Part shown: positions 8,967 through 17,831 of the stretch, piece by piece
Layout: each line of letters starts with the position of its first letter
Numbering within the stretch: the stretch's first letter is position 1
From: Candidatus Lightella neohaematopini
GTDB taxonomy: Bacteria > Pseudomonadota > Gammaproteobacteria > Enterobacterales > Enterobacteriaceae
Direction: 5' to 3'
DNA: 64,000 nt
NCBI GenBank assembly: GCA_025728315.1
Contig: JAOBJW010000001.1
Coordinates: 124,001-188,000, forward strand
The notes under the pieces: model-generated
What the model was told of the DNA's origin: nothing
Database searches by the model: none
Seen by the model: the letters and a program-made list of their open reading frames with translations, nothing else
Translations under genes and position numbers: made by a program

Positions 8967-10412
8967 ATGAAGGAATTAGAATATTTAGTTCGTAAAAATA
9001 AATTAAGTAATTTAAGAAATAAATATAAAGTAGTATTTCCAAATAATTTTAAACATAATACATATTCAATTGTTTTACATAAACATTTTTTTAATAAAAC
9101 TCGTAACGAATTAGAAAAACTTAATATTAATGTAAAAATTACTGGTAGAATTATAAATAAACGTTTTATGGGTAAAGCATCATTTATTGTTATTAAAGAT
9201 ACTAAAGGAAAAATACAGATTTATGTAGCTTATAATCATATATCACATGAACAGTACAAACTATTTAAGGATTTTGATTTAGGAGATATTATTGGTGCAG
9301 AAGGTATTTTATTTAAAACTAATAGTGGAGAATTATCAATAAAATGTAAAAATATTATTTTACTAACTAAAGCAATAAGACCATTACCAGATAAATTTCA
9401 TGGTTTATCTAGTCAAGATAAATGTTATCGTCAACGATATTTAGAACTTATTACGAATGATAAAGTTTATAAATTATTCCATACCAGATCATTAATAATA
9501 GCAAAAATCCGTGATTTTATGATAAAACGTGATTTTATTGAAGTAGAAACTCCAATTATGCAAGTTAATGCTGGTGGAGCAATTGCAAAACCATTTATCA
9601 CTTATCATAATAAGTTACACACTAAAATGTATTTACGTATTGCTCCTGAATTATATTTAAAACAACTAATAATTGGAGGTTTTGAAAAAATATTTGAAAT
9701 TGGTAAAAATTTTCGTAACGAAGGATTATCTCCATATCATAATCCAGAATTTACTATGTTAGAACTATATATAGCTTATGCAGATTATAATGATTTAATT
9801 TTGTTGTTAGAAGAATTAATACGTACATTAGCTATTGCTATTTTAGGTGATCAAAAGTTATTATTAAATCAAGAATATATTGATATTAGTAAACCATTTA
9901 CTAGAATGTCTATGAAGGATGCAATTTGCTATTATCAAAATATTGATATACATAATTTAGAAGATTTGTATTTAATTACTAAATTAGCTAAATCAATTAA
10001 TATTAAGATACATAAAAATTGGACTATAGGACATATTCAATCAGAAATTTTTGATAAAAAAGTTATTCATAATTTAATTAAACCGATATTTATTACTGAT
10101 TATCCAATCGAAGTTTCACCATTAGCAAGAAAAAATGATTATAATTCTAATATAACTGATCGTTTTGAATTATTTATTGGCGGTTATGAAATTAGTAATG
10201 GATTTTCTGAGTTAAATGATGCTGAAGAACAAAAAATTCGTTTTGCTAAACAAAATCATTATTATAATCAAGATTATATTACTGCTTTAGAACATGGTCT
10301 TCCCCCAACTGCTGGTTTAGGTATTGGTATTGATAGATTAATTATGCTACTTACTAATAGTAAAAATATACGTGATGTTATTTTATTTCCAACATTAAAA
10401 AATAAAACATAA
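8967..10412 (+). CDS. lysS: lysyl-tRNA synthetase
   Basis: LysS is the class II synthetase that charges tRNA-Lys, whose gene is also in this window. It has 481 residues (E. coli 505), with a slightly shorter N-terminus. The anticodon-binding OB fold spans roughly residues 55-150. Motif 2 (NFRNEGLSPYHNPEFTM) and motif 3 (GLGIGIDRLIMLL) are intact near residues 248-265 and 448-460. The ATG lies 1 bp after the prfB stop, so translation is probably coupled. The stop lies 2 bp from the end of the convergent bioD. Confidence 0.97.
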   Translation: MKELEYLVRKNKLSNLRNKYKVVFPNNFKHNTYSIVLHKHFFNKTRNELEKLNINVKITGRIINKRFMGKASFIVIKDTKGKIQIYVAYNHISHEQYKLFKDFDLGDIIGAEGILFKTNSGELSIKCKNIILLTKAIRPLPDKFHGLSSQDKCYRQRYLELITNDKVYKLFHTRSLIIAKIRDFMIKRDFIEVETPIMQVNAGGAIAKPFITYHNKLHTKMYLRIAPELYLKQLIIGGFEKIFEIGKNFRNEGLSPYHNPEFTMLELYIAYADYNDLILLLEELIRTLAIAILGDQKLLLNQEYIDISKPFTRMSMKDAICYYQNIDIHNLEDLYLITKLAKSINIKIHKNWTIGHIQSEIFDKKVIHNLIKPIFITDYPIEVSPLARKNDYNSNITDRFELFIGGYEISNGFSELNDAEEQKIRFAKQNHYYNQDYITALEHGLPPTAGLGIGIDRLIMLLTNSKNIRDVILFPTLKNKT

Positions 10413-10414
10413 AA

Positions 10415-11098
10415 TTATAACATTATAGTTTTGGTATTATTTAAAAAGTTACTCGCTATATTTGGTTTATTTTGTTTTTTACTTGTTATTTTAGGTATTA
10501 TTCCTATTAATGGAGCAGATAATTTACGTTTAATTATATCTATATATTCCATCATAAATGGAATATCTGATATACAATTAGCTACCCAACCAATTAAATT
10601 TAATTTTTGTATTTTAATGGCTAAATTAGTTAGTAATGAATGATTTATGCAACCTAATTTTATTTTAACAACCATAATTACAGGTAGTTGTTTATTAATC
10701 ACCCAATCACTATAATTAAGATCATCATTAATAGGAGTTAGCCAACCACCAGCACCTTCTATAATTACAAAATTTGCCAAATTAGCTATTATATTTAAAT
10801 TACTAGATATTTTATCTAAATTAATTTTTATTTTTTCAATATTACTTGCTATATTTGGAGAGGTACATTCTTTGAAAGAAAATGGATTAATAATACTACG
10901 TTTTAATTTTATACTACTATAATGTAATAGTAATGATATATCATTATTTAATTTATTATAATGAACATTTGTGGCAATTGGTTTATACCCAATAGTGTTA
11001 TAGCCGTATTTACTATTAGCTTGTTTTAATAAAGCACATGATACTATAGTTTTACCGACATCAGTATCAGTACCAGTAATAAAAAATATTTTAGTCAT
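10415..11098 (-). CDS. bioD: dethiobiotin synthetase
   Basis: BioD closes the ureido ring of dethiobiotin, using ATP and CO2, the penultimate step of biotin synthesis. The P-loop GTDTDVGKT is at residues 9-17 and the EGAGGWLTP motif near 115; 227 residues match the family length (E. coli 225). The start codon lies inside the end of bioC (8-nt overlap), so it is the last gene of a translationally linked bioBFCD operon. It converges on lysS with a 2-bp gap. Confidence 0.96.
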   Translation of the reverse strand: MTKIFFITGTDTDVGKTIVSCALLKQANSKYGYNTIGYKPIATNVHYNKLNNDISLLLHYSSIKLKRSIINPFSFKECTSPNIASNIEKIKINLDKISSNLNIIANLANFVIIEGAGGWLTPINDDLNYSDWVINKQLPVIMVVKIKLGCINHSLLTNLAIKIQKLNLIGWVANCISDIPFMMEYIDIIKRKLSAPLIGIIPKITSKKQNKPNIASNFLNNTKTIML

Positions 11099-11849
11099 AA
11101 TATAGTATACCGTAAACTACTTGATAACTTAATGATAATAACTGATTACTTTTATTAGGCCAATATTTCTCTAATAATTTTAATTTATTACTACCAGTTA
11201 ATCCAAATGTATTCCTACCATATAAGTAACTAGCACCAACACCTTTAATTTCTTTCAATAAGTTTAATAACTTATCATAATAAATTTTATATGTTTTAGT
11301 AAAAATACTATGACGATAAATACTAAATATATTAGATATATTTTTTATAGATAAGAATTTATTTACATGTATATTATTATCTATTTTACTCCATGCTTGT
11401 TTTAATTCAATTAAAGAACCATTAGCTAAAGTAGATAAAGCCAATTTACCTCCTGGTTTTAGTACTCTAAAAAATTCTACTAATGCTGATTTTAAATCAG
11501 TACACCATTGTACTGCTAAATTACTATATACAATATCAATTGATGAATTCATTAATGGTAATTGTTCAATATCGCCTAATAAATACATATGAGCTGATTT
11601 ATTTCTTTTAGCATACATAATCATCCCTGGAGAAATATCCAAAGCAATTATATTATTATTACATAATTTCCAGTATTTACTAAACCATCCAGTACCACAT
11701 CCTGCATCTAATAAATATTGTTTACTAACTAATCCTAATAATTTACATAATGTATGACCACATTTTCGTTGTAAATATGCATATTGATCATAATATTTAG
11801 CTGATTTACTAAAAGTATTAGCAATTTTTATTTTATGTTTTATATTCAT
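11091..11849 (-). CDS. bioC: malonyl-ACP O-methyltransferase
   Basis: BioC methylates malonyl-ACP so that the fatty-acid enzymes can build the pimeloyl moiety of biotin. FabG and AcpP, two partners in that step, are encoded in this window. The SAM-binding motif LDAGCGTGWFS lies near residues 46-56, followed by ALDIS and the YSNLAVQWC stretch; 252 residues equal the E. coli length. Start and stop interlock with neighbours: 1 bp after the bioF stop and 8 nt over the bioD start. BioH, or another esterase that removes the methyl group, is not in the window. Confidence 0.94.
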   Translation of the reverse strand: MNIKHKIKIANTFSKSAKYYDQYAYLQRKCGHTLCKLLGLVSKQYLLDAGCGTGWFSKYWKLCNNNIIALDISPGMIMYAKRNKSAHMYLLGDIEQLPLMNSSIDIVYSNLAVQWCTDLKSALVEFFRVLKPGGKLALSTLANGSLIELKQAWSKIDNNIHVNKFLSIKNISNIFSIYRHSIFTKTYKIYYDKLLNLLKEIKGVGASYLYGRNTFGLTGSNKLKLLEKYWPNKSNQLLSLSYQVVYGILYYD

Positions 11850-11850
11850 A

Positions 11851-13023
11851 TTATTGATATAATGATAATAATTTTAATAAATTATCTATATCATGTTTTC
11901 TATGTATAGCAGTTAATGTAATACGTACTCTTGGTGAAGATGTTGGTACTGTTGGTGGTCTAATAGCATTTAGCCATATACCATAATTACGTGCTTTTTT
12001 AACTAAATTAAGAACATGCATGTTATTATTAAATATAATAGATTGAATTGCTGTATTAGATGGAATTAATTTTAACTTTAATTTTTTTACTCCATGTTTA
12101 AATCTTTTAATATTACGTCTTAATCTTCTTCTTAAATAGTTACCTTCTTGCATAATAGTTATAGCTGTATCAATTGCGTTAATTTGAGCAATAGATAATG
12201 ATGTACTATATATTAATTGACGTGCACACTGAATTAAATAATCTGCTAGTATTTTATATTTACATAATATTGCTGCACCACTTACTCCTATTGCTTTACT
12301 AAAAGTAATAACTAATATTTCTGGTTTACAATTTTTTAAGTAAGTACTACCCTTTCCATTTTTACCTAAAATTCCAAATCCATGAGCATCGTCAATCATT
12401 ACCCAGCTGTTATTAGTTTTGGCATACATCATAATTTTTTGCAATGGTGCCTGATCACCATCCATACTAAAAACACCTTCTGTTATTATTAACTTATTAG
12501 TATACTTATTTGTTGTTTTTAATATTTTATTTAATGATATCATATTATTATGACTAAATCTTTTTAAAGTTCCTGACGATTGTGTAATTGCAGATATTAT
12601 TGAAGCATGTATTAATCGATCTGTAATAACACAATCATTTTTACCTATAATAGTACTGATAATAGCTTGATTAGCATCAAAACCAGAATTAAATAATATT
12701 GCATTTGGATAATCTAATAAATTTGCTAATTTTTTTTCTAAAATTTTATGTTTAATACTATATCCAATAATATGTCCAGAACTACTAGTACTAGTTCCAC
12801 TAATTTTAACTTCGTTTTGGTAGGATGATATTACTTTTGGATGATTTGCTAAGCCTAAATAATCATTACTAGAAAAATTAATATACTTTTTATTTAAAAA
12901 AGTAATTAAACGAGCATTACTATTAGTAATAGCTTGTCTATATCTATATATTAATAATTTTTTCCTTTTATTTATTACTTCTTTAAATTTACTTAACCAA
13001 TTATTACTATATTGATGCATCAT
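11851..13023 (-). CDS. bioF: 8-amino-7-oxononanoate synthase
   Basis: BioF is the PLP enzyme that joins pimeloyl-ACP (or CoA) with alanine. The [14 protein letters not shown] block, EGVFSMDGD, the DDAHGFG motif and the PLP-lysine region [12 protein letters not shown] are all present, as is the C-terminal AIRPPTVP. About 390 residues match E. coli (384). The start is uncertain. In-frame ATGs at 13035, 13023 and 13020 all overlap the end of bioB (stop at 13007); alignment with E. coli favours one of the inner two. It is the second gene of bioBFCD. Confidence 0.95.
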   Translation of the reverse strand: MMHQYSNNWLSKFKEVINKRKKLLIYRYRQAITNSNARLITFLNKKYINFSSNDYLGLANHPKVISSYQNEVKISGTSTSSSGHIIGYSIKHKILEKKLANLLDYPNAILFNSGFDANQAIISTIIGKNDCVITDRLIHASIISAITQSSGTLKRFSHNNMISLNKILKTTNKYTNKLIITEGVFSMDGDQAPLQKIMMYAKTNNSWVMIDDAHGFGILGKNGKGSTYLKNCKPEILVITFSKAIGVSGAAILCKYKILADYLIQCARQLIYSTSLSIAQINAIDTAITIMQEGNYLRRRLRRNIKRFKHGVKKLKLKLIPSNTAIQSIIFNNNMHVLNLVKKARNYGIWLNAIRPPTVPTSSPRVRITLTAIHRKHDIDNLLKLLSLYQ

Positions 13024-14011
13024 AATATTTATCATTAGATATTTGTTGTTCTTTAGTATTAATTACATTTGATTCTGTTATTATATTTAGTTTATTAAAT
13101 AATAATTTATCTTTTTTACATGATGGATTTAGTGTAGTAAGTAATTTTTCACCGTAAAATATTGAGTTTGCTCCAGCAATAAAACATAATGCTTGAGTTT
13201 GTTCATTCATATATTCACGTCCAGCAGCCAAACGTATATAAGATTTTGGCATTATAATTCTTGTTGTAGCTATTACACGAATAAATTCGAATGGATCAAT
13301 ATTATTATTATTAGCTAAAGGAGTACCTTTAATTTTAACTAGCATATTAATAGGAATACTTTCTGGCGGTTTAGGTAAATTGACTAATTGTAATAATAAA
13401 TTAATACGATCATCTACAGTTTCCCCTAATCCTAAAATACCACCAGAACATATTTTAATATTAGCTTTTCGTACTACATATAAAGAATCTAATCTATCTT
13501 GGTAACTATGTGTAGTAGTAATATTACTATAAAATTCAGGGGAAGTATCTAAATTGTGGTTGTAGTAATCTAATCCTGCTTTAGCTAATCTATGAGCTTG
13601 TTGTTCATTTAACATACCTAAAGTCATACATGTTTCTAATCCAATATCTTTGACACCTTTTATCATTTGTTCTAATAATGGTATATCACGATCATGAGGA
13701 TTTCTCCAAGCAGCACCCATACAAAATCTAGTTGCACCAGAATCTTTAGCTTTTTTTGCTGCGTTAATTACTTGTTCTAACTTAACTAATTGTTGATTTT
13801 TTAATCCTGTATTATTTCTAGCACTTTGTGCACAATACTTACAATCTTCTGGACATAATCCAGTTTTAATTGACATTAAAGTACTAATCTGTATTTTATT
13901 AGCAATAAAATTTTTACGATGAACATTTTGTGCAATAAATAATAAATCAAAAAATGGTTTATTTAGAATTTTTTTAATTTTATCTACAGTCCACAATTGA
14001 TTAGTTGACAT
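13007..14011 (-). CDS. bioB: biotin synthase (radical SAM)
   Basis: BioB inserts sulfur into dethiobiotin. The radical-SAM cluster motif CPEDCKYC and the following AQSAR lie near residues 53-63. The [11 protein letters not shown] motif, which carries the Asn that contacts dethiobiotin, is present, as are [10 protein letters not shown] and RLAAGRE, whose Arg belongs to the second cluster. It has 334 residues (E. coli 346). A good ribosome-binding site (AGGGAA) precedes the ATG. It is the first gene of bioBFCD and divergent from bioA, as in E. coli. FldA, also in the window, is the expected electron donor. The gene ends with TAG. Confidence 0.97.
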   Translation of the reverse strand: MSTNQLWTVDKIKKILNKPFFDLLFIAQNVHRKNFIANKIQISTLMSIKTGLCPEDCKYCAQSARNNTGLKNQQLVKLEQVINAAKKAKDSGATRFCMGAAWRNPHDRDIPLLEQMIKGVKDIGLETCMTLGMLNEQQAHRLAKAGLDYYNHNLDTSPEFYSNITTTHSYQDRLDSLYVVRKANIKICSGGILGLGETVDDRINLLLQLVNLPKPPESIPINMLVKIKGTPLANNNNIDPFEFIRVIATTRIIMPKSYIRLAAGREYMNEQTQALCFIAGANSIFYGEKLLTTLNPSCKKDKLLFNKLNIITESNVINTKEQQISNDKYYDASI

Positions 14012-14097
14012 AATATTTCCCTATATAGTAATTTAAATAGTTTAATTTTTAATTAATTAAAATTATACATTATTTATTTTTAATAAAATAGAAAAAA
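14012..14097. promoter_or_regulatory. divergent bioB/bioA control region with a 16-bp perfect palindrome
   Basis: This 86-bp gap must carry both bio promoters. In E. coli the same gap holds the BirA operator, a long imperfect palindrome with GTAAACC/GGTTTAC half-sites. No such half-sites are visible here. Instead there is a perfect palindrome, TTTTAATTAATTAAAA, at 14047-14062 in the middle of the gap. It could be a decayed operator, a promoter element or chance. bioB has an AGGGAA ribosome-binding site at its side; bioA has no visible Shine-Dalgarno. Confidence 0.4.
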
Positions 14098-15387
14098 ATG
14101 AATATTAATAATTTAAAGTTTGATAGAAAATATATATGGCATCCATATGCTTCTATGAGTAATCCATTACCAGCATATCAAGTTAATTACGCTTATAGTT
14201 ATAAATTAGTATTAAGTAATGGAAAAAAATTAATTGATGGTATGTCTTCATGGTGGTCAGCAATTCATGGTTATAATCACCCAGTGATAAATAGAGCATT
14301 AAGAAAACAAATTAGACATATGTCTCACGTTATGTTTGGAGGAATAACTCATATACCTGCAATAAAATTGTGTAAAAATCTTATTAAGATAACTCCAGGT
14401 AATTTAAATTGTATATTTTTAGCTGATTCTGGGTCAGTTTCTGTGGAAGTGGCAATTAAAATGGCATTACAATATTGGTACTCATTAAAGATATCAAAAA
14501 ATAAGTTTATAGCATTATATCACGGTTATCATGGTGACACATTTGGAGCAATGTCAGTATCTGATCCTTATAATTCTATGCATAGAATTTATAGAAATTA
14601 TTTTTCTAATCAATTATTTGTTAATGTTTCTAAATGTCGTTTTCATGATGTTTGGACTAATGATACTAATCATTTAGATAATTTAGTAAAATTAAATCAT
14701 CATCATGTAGCAGCAATTATCTTAGAACCTATTGTACAAGGTGCTGGAGGTATGTATTTTTATCATCCTCAATATTTAGTACATATACGTAAATTATGTG
14801 ATAAATATAAAATTTTACTTATTGCAGATGAAATAGCTACTGGTTTTGGTCGAACTGGTAAATTATTTGCTTGTAATTATGCAAAAATTGTACCAGATAT
14901 TTTATGTATAGGTAAAGCTTTAACTGGAGGTACTATAACATTAGCTGCAACTATTACTAATAGAAAAATTGCTAATATTATTAGTAATAATGATATTAAA
15001 TGTTTTATGCATGGACCAACTTTTATGGGAAATCCATTAGCTTGTGTGGCTGCTAATGCTAGTTTAAAATTACTAAATCAATATAATTGGAAAAAATGTG
15101 TACTTATGATTAATGAGCAATTAAAAAAAGATTTACTTCCCCTAATAGATCATGAAAGAGTACAAGATGTAAGAATATTAGGAGCTATTGGAGTAGTGGA
15201 AACTAAACATAAAATAAATATTGCTAATATACAATGTTGGTTTATTGAGTATGGAGTTTGGATAAGGCCATTTAATAAATTAATATATATTATGCCCCCA
15301 TATATTATTAAACAAACAGCATTAAAAATACTTACTAGTGCTATAAAAGAATCTTTAAATATTAATAGTAATTTTATTATAACGTAA
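14098..15387 (+). CDS. bioA: adenosylmethionine-8-amino-7-oxononanoate aminotransferase
   Basis: BioA is the PLP aminotransferase that uses SAM as amino donor to make diaminopelargonate. The 429 residues equal the E. coli length. DGMSSWWSAIHGYNHP (residues 47-62), YHGYHGDTFGAMS, the ADEIATGFGRTG motif and the PLP lysine K273 in CIGKALTGG are all present. It is divergent from bioBFCD, so the whole five-gene enteric locus is intact. Its 3' end overlaps that of the convergent ddl by 11 bp. Confidence 0.97.
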   Translation: MNINNLKFDRKYIWHPYASMSNPLPAYQVNYAYSYKLVLSNGKKLIDGMSSWWSAIHGYNHPVINRALRKQIRHMSHVMFGGITHIPAIKLCKNLIKITPGNLNCIFLADSGSVSVEVAIKMALQYWYSLKISKNKFIALYHGYHGDTFGAMSVSDPYNSMHRIYRNYFSNQLFVNVSKCRFHDVWTNDTNHLDNLVKLNHHHVAAIILEPIVQGAGGMYFYHPQYLVHIRKLCDKYKILLIADEIATGFGRTGKLFACNYAKIVPDILCIGKALTGGTITLAATITNRKIANIISNNDIKCFMHGPTFMGNPLACVAANASLKLLNQYNWKKCVLMINEQLKKDLLPLIDHERVQDVRILGAIGVVETKHKINIANIQCWFIEYGVWIRPFNKLIYIMPPYIIKQTALKILTSAIKESLNINSNFIIT

Positions 15388-16435
15388 TTATTTTTTCTTT
15401 ATGTCTTTGTATAGCTAATAATATTAATCGATCTATTAATTTACTATAACTTAAACCTTTTGCTATAAATAATTTTGGAAACATACTATTATTAGTAAAT
15501 CCAGGAATAGTATTAATCTCATTAACTATTATATTATTATTTTCTTGTAATAAGAAATCTATTCTTGCCATAATACTACAACCTAATGATAAATATATTT
15601 TAATCGCTAATTTCTGAATTTTTTTTACTATAATATGATTTAATTTAGCTGGTATAATTAATTTAATATTTTGATTATTTATATATTTATCATAATATGA
15701 ATAAAAATTGTTATTAGTAACAATTTCTCCACATACACTAACTTTAGGAAAATTATTACCTATAATTCCTATTTCAATTTCTCTAGCAATTATTGATTGT
15801 TCTATTAAAATTTTTTGATCTAAATTAAAGGCTAATTTTAATGCACTAACAAATTCATGATAATTATTTACTTTACTAATACCAATTGATGAACCATGTC
15901 TAGCTGGTTTAATAAACCATGGCAGTTTTAATTTTTTAGCAATACTATTAAAACTAGGTATATAACTATTTTTATATAATGTAATAAATGGTGCTACATT
16001 AATATCTAATTTTTTTAATAATCGTTTTGTTATATCTTTATCAATACAAATTGATGATCCAATAATATCAGTACTTACATATGGAACATTTAATAGATTT
16101 AATAAACCTTGAATAGCACCACTTTCTCCGTAAAAACCATGCAATACCGGAAATACTACATCAATCTTTGGTAATAATACATTATTTTTAGTATTAATTA
16201 GACTATATTTATTACCTAATAAGATAGATATTTGATTTTTTAATAATAATTTATTTTTATTTAATAAGTTACTAGTACTATATAAATACCATTTTCCTAA
16301 TTTATCTATTTTAATTAATAAAATTTCATATTTATTTTTATCTATTGCTTCTATTAAATGAGTGGCAGAAGATAGTGATATTTTATATTCAGTAGATTTT
16401 CCTCCAAATAATATTGCAACAGTCTTTTTTAACAT
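15377..16435 (-). CDS. ddlA: D-alanine--D-alanine ligase
   Basis: Ddl makes the D-Ala-D-Ala dipeptide of peptidoglycan, an ATP-grasp enzyme. The N-terminal FGGKSTEYKISLSSA, the KPARHGSSIGISKV phosphate-binding stretch and the C-terminal NEINTIPGFTNNSMFPKL motif are present. At 352 residues, with the long insert around 60-100, it resembles E. coli DdlA (364) more than DdlB (306). Its retention, with dapE, mreB and lpoB here, argues that the cell still makes a peptidoglycan wall. tRNA-Lys lies just upstream on the same strand. Confidence 0.94.
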   Translation of the reverse strand: MLKKTVAILFGGKSTEYKISLSSATHLIEAIDKNKYEILLIKIDKLGKWYLYSTSNLLNKNKLLLKNQISILLGNKYSLINTKNNVLLPKIDVVFPVLHGFYGESGAIQGLLNLLNVPYVSTDIIGSSICIDKDITKRLLKKLDINVAPFITLYKNSYIPSFNSIAKKLKLPWFIKPARHGSSIGISKVNNYHEFVSALKLAFNLDQKILIEQSIIAREIEIGIIGNNFPKVSVCGEIVTNNNFYSYYDKYINNQNIKLIIPAKLNHIIVKKIQKLAIKIYLSLGCSIMARIDFLLQENNNIIVNEINTIPGFTNNSMFPKLFIAKGLSYSKLIDRLILLAIQRHKEKIITL

Positions 16436-16483
16436 TATATTAAAGTTATAATTTATACCATAAAATTAATATTAATTATTAAA

Positions 16484-16556
16484 TGGGTCGTACAGGATTT
16501 GAACCTGTGACCAATTGATTAAAAGTCAACTGCTCTACCAACTGAGCTAACGACCC
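16484..16556 (-). tRNA. tRNA-Lys (anticodon UUU)
   Basis: Read on the minus strand this is GGGTCGTTAGCTCAGTTGG... with anticodon TTT in loop CTTTTAA, T arm GGTTCAAATCC, a perfect acceptor stem GGGTCGT/ACGACCC and discriminator A. It is almost identical to E. coli tRNA-Lys. The length is 73 nt and CCA is not encoded. It is upstream of ddlA on the same strand. Confidence 0.97.
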
Positions 16557-16572
16557 AAATATTTTATAAAAA

Positions 16573-16581
16573 TGAATTAGG
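16573..16581 (-). promoter_or_regulatory. extended -10 promoter of tRNA-Lys
   Basis: On the minus strand the bases read TGATATAAT, a perfect extended -10 (TGnTATAAT), 16 bp before the tRNA-Lys 5' end. A weak -35 (TTACTA) lies at 16601-16596 with 17-bp spacing. This is one of the most convincing promoters in the window. Confidence 0.55.
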
Positions 16582-16672
16582 CATTATATCAAAAACTTTT
16601 ATAATTAGTAATATGTACGTTTTTTAATATAAAATATTTATTATATTTATTTTAAATAAATAAAATAATAAT

Positions 16673-17812
16673 TTAATAATTAAATAATAATTTTATCGGA
16701 TTCTCTACAATATCTTTTATTTTTAACAAAAATTTAATTGCTTCTTTACCATCTATAATTTTATGATCATATGATAAAGCAACATACATCATAGGTAAAA
16801 TAATAATTTTTTTATTTAATACTACTGTTCTATCCTTAATATTATGTAATCCTAAAATACCGATTTGTGGTACATTAATAATTGGAGTTGATATTAATGA
16901 TCCAAATATACCACCATTAGTAATAGTAAAATTACCATTAATTAAATCTTTTGATGTTAATTTATTTATTCTACTTTTAAAAGATAATTGCTTTATTATT
17001 TTTTCAATTTTATAAATACTTAATTTATCAACATTTTTAATAATGGGGGTAATTAGACCATTTTTTGTTGACATAGCTACATTAATATCAAAATAATTAT
17101 AATATGCAATATTATTATTACTAATAAAAGCATTAATTTCTGGAACTAATTTTAATGCTTCCACTACTGCTTTTAAATAAAAAGACATAAATCCTAATTT
17201 TATTCCGTATGTAGACTTAAAATCTTCACCATATTTTTTCTTTATATTAATTAGTGGTTTCATATTAATTTCATTAAAAGTAGTTACCATAGCAGTATTA
17301 TTTTTTGCTTTCATTAATTTTTCTGCTATTTTTTTACGTAAATTAGATATAGGTATATATTTTACAGTACGTCTATGTACTAAGTTTATATTTTTCTTAC
17401 TAGTTTTTTTATTTTTATTAATAATATTATTAATATTTACATTATACTTATTTATTAATCGTCTAACTGATGGACTTAAGTTATTACTTAATTTACTTAT
17501 AATTAAATTATGTACATTAATTTTATTAAATGATTTATTATTAGTTAATGTCTTATCATTACTACTAGTAGTAGATGAATTTATAGTACCTATAATTTGT
17601 TTAGAAATAACAATAGATCCTACTTTTGATTTAATATTAATTAATATACCACTAGTTTTTGCTGGTATTTCTAATATTACTTTATCTGTCTCTATTTCTA
17701 CAAGAATATCATTATAATTTATATAGTCCCCAATATTTTTATGCCACATTATTATTGTAGCACTATTAATTGATTCTGGTAATTCAGGTACAATTATATT
17801 TACAATATTCAT
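16673..17812 (-). CDS. sucB: 2-oxoglutarate dehydrogenase E2, dihydrolipoyl succinyltransferase
   Basis: SucB is the lipoylated core of the 2-oxoglutarate dehydrogenase complex of the TCA cycle. The lipoyl domain has its acceptor lysine in EIETDKVILEIP (around residue 44). A peripheral subunit-binding domain (LSPSVRRLINKY) lies near 115, and the catalytic HKIIDG motif near the C-terminus. It has 379 residues against 405 in E. coli; the linkers are shortened and Asn-rich. It follows sucA by 19 bp. The lipoyl group would come from LipA/LipB, encoded here. sucC and sucD, which follow in E. coli, are not present at this site. Confidence 0.97.
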   Translation of the reverse strand: MNIVNIIVPELPESINSATIIMWHKNIGDYINYNDILVEIETDKVILEIPAKTSGILINIKSKVGSIVISKQIIGTINSSTTSSNDKTLTNNKSFNKINVHNLIISKLSNNLSPSVRRLINKYNVNINNIINKNKKTSKKNINLVHRRTVKYIPISNLRKKIAEKLMKAKNNTAMVTTFNEINMKPLINIKKKYGEDFKSTYGIKLGFMSFYLKAVVEALKLVPEINAFISNNNIAYYNYFDINVAMSTKNGLITPIIKNVDKLSIYKIEKIIKQLSFKSRINKLTSKDLINGNFTITNGGIFGSLISTPIINVPQIGILGLHNIKDRTVVLNKKIIILPMMYVALSYDHKIIDGKEAIKFLLKIKDIVENPIKLLFNY

Positions 17813-17831
17813 ACCAGTTATCCTATTATCA

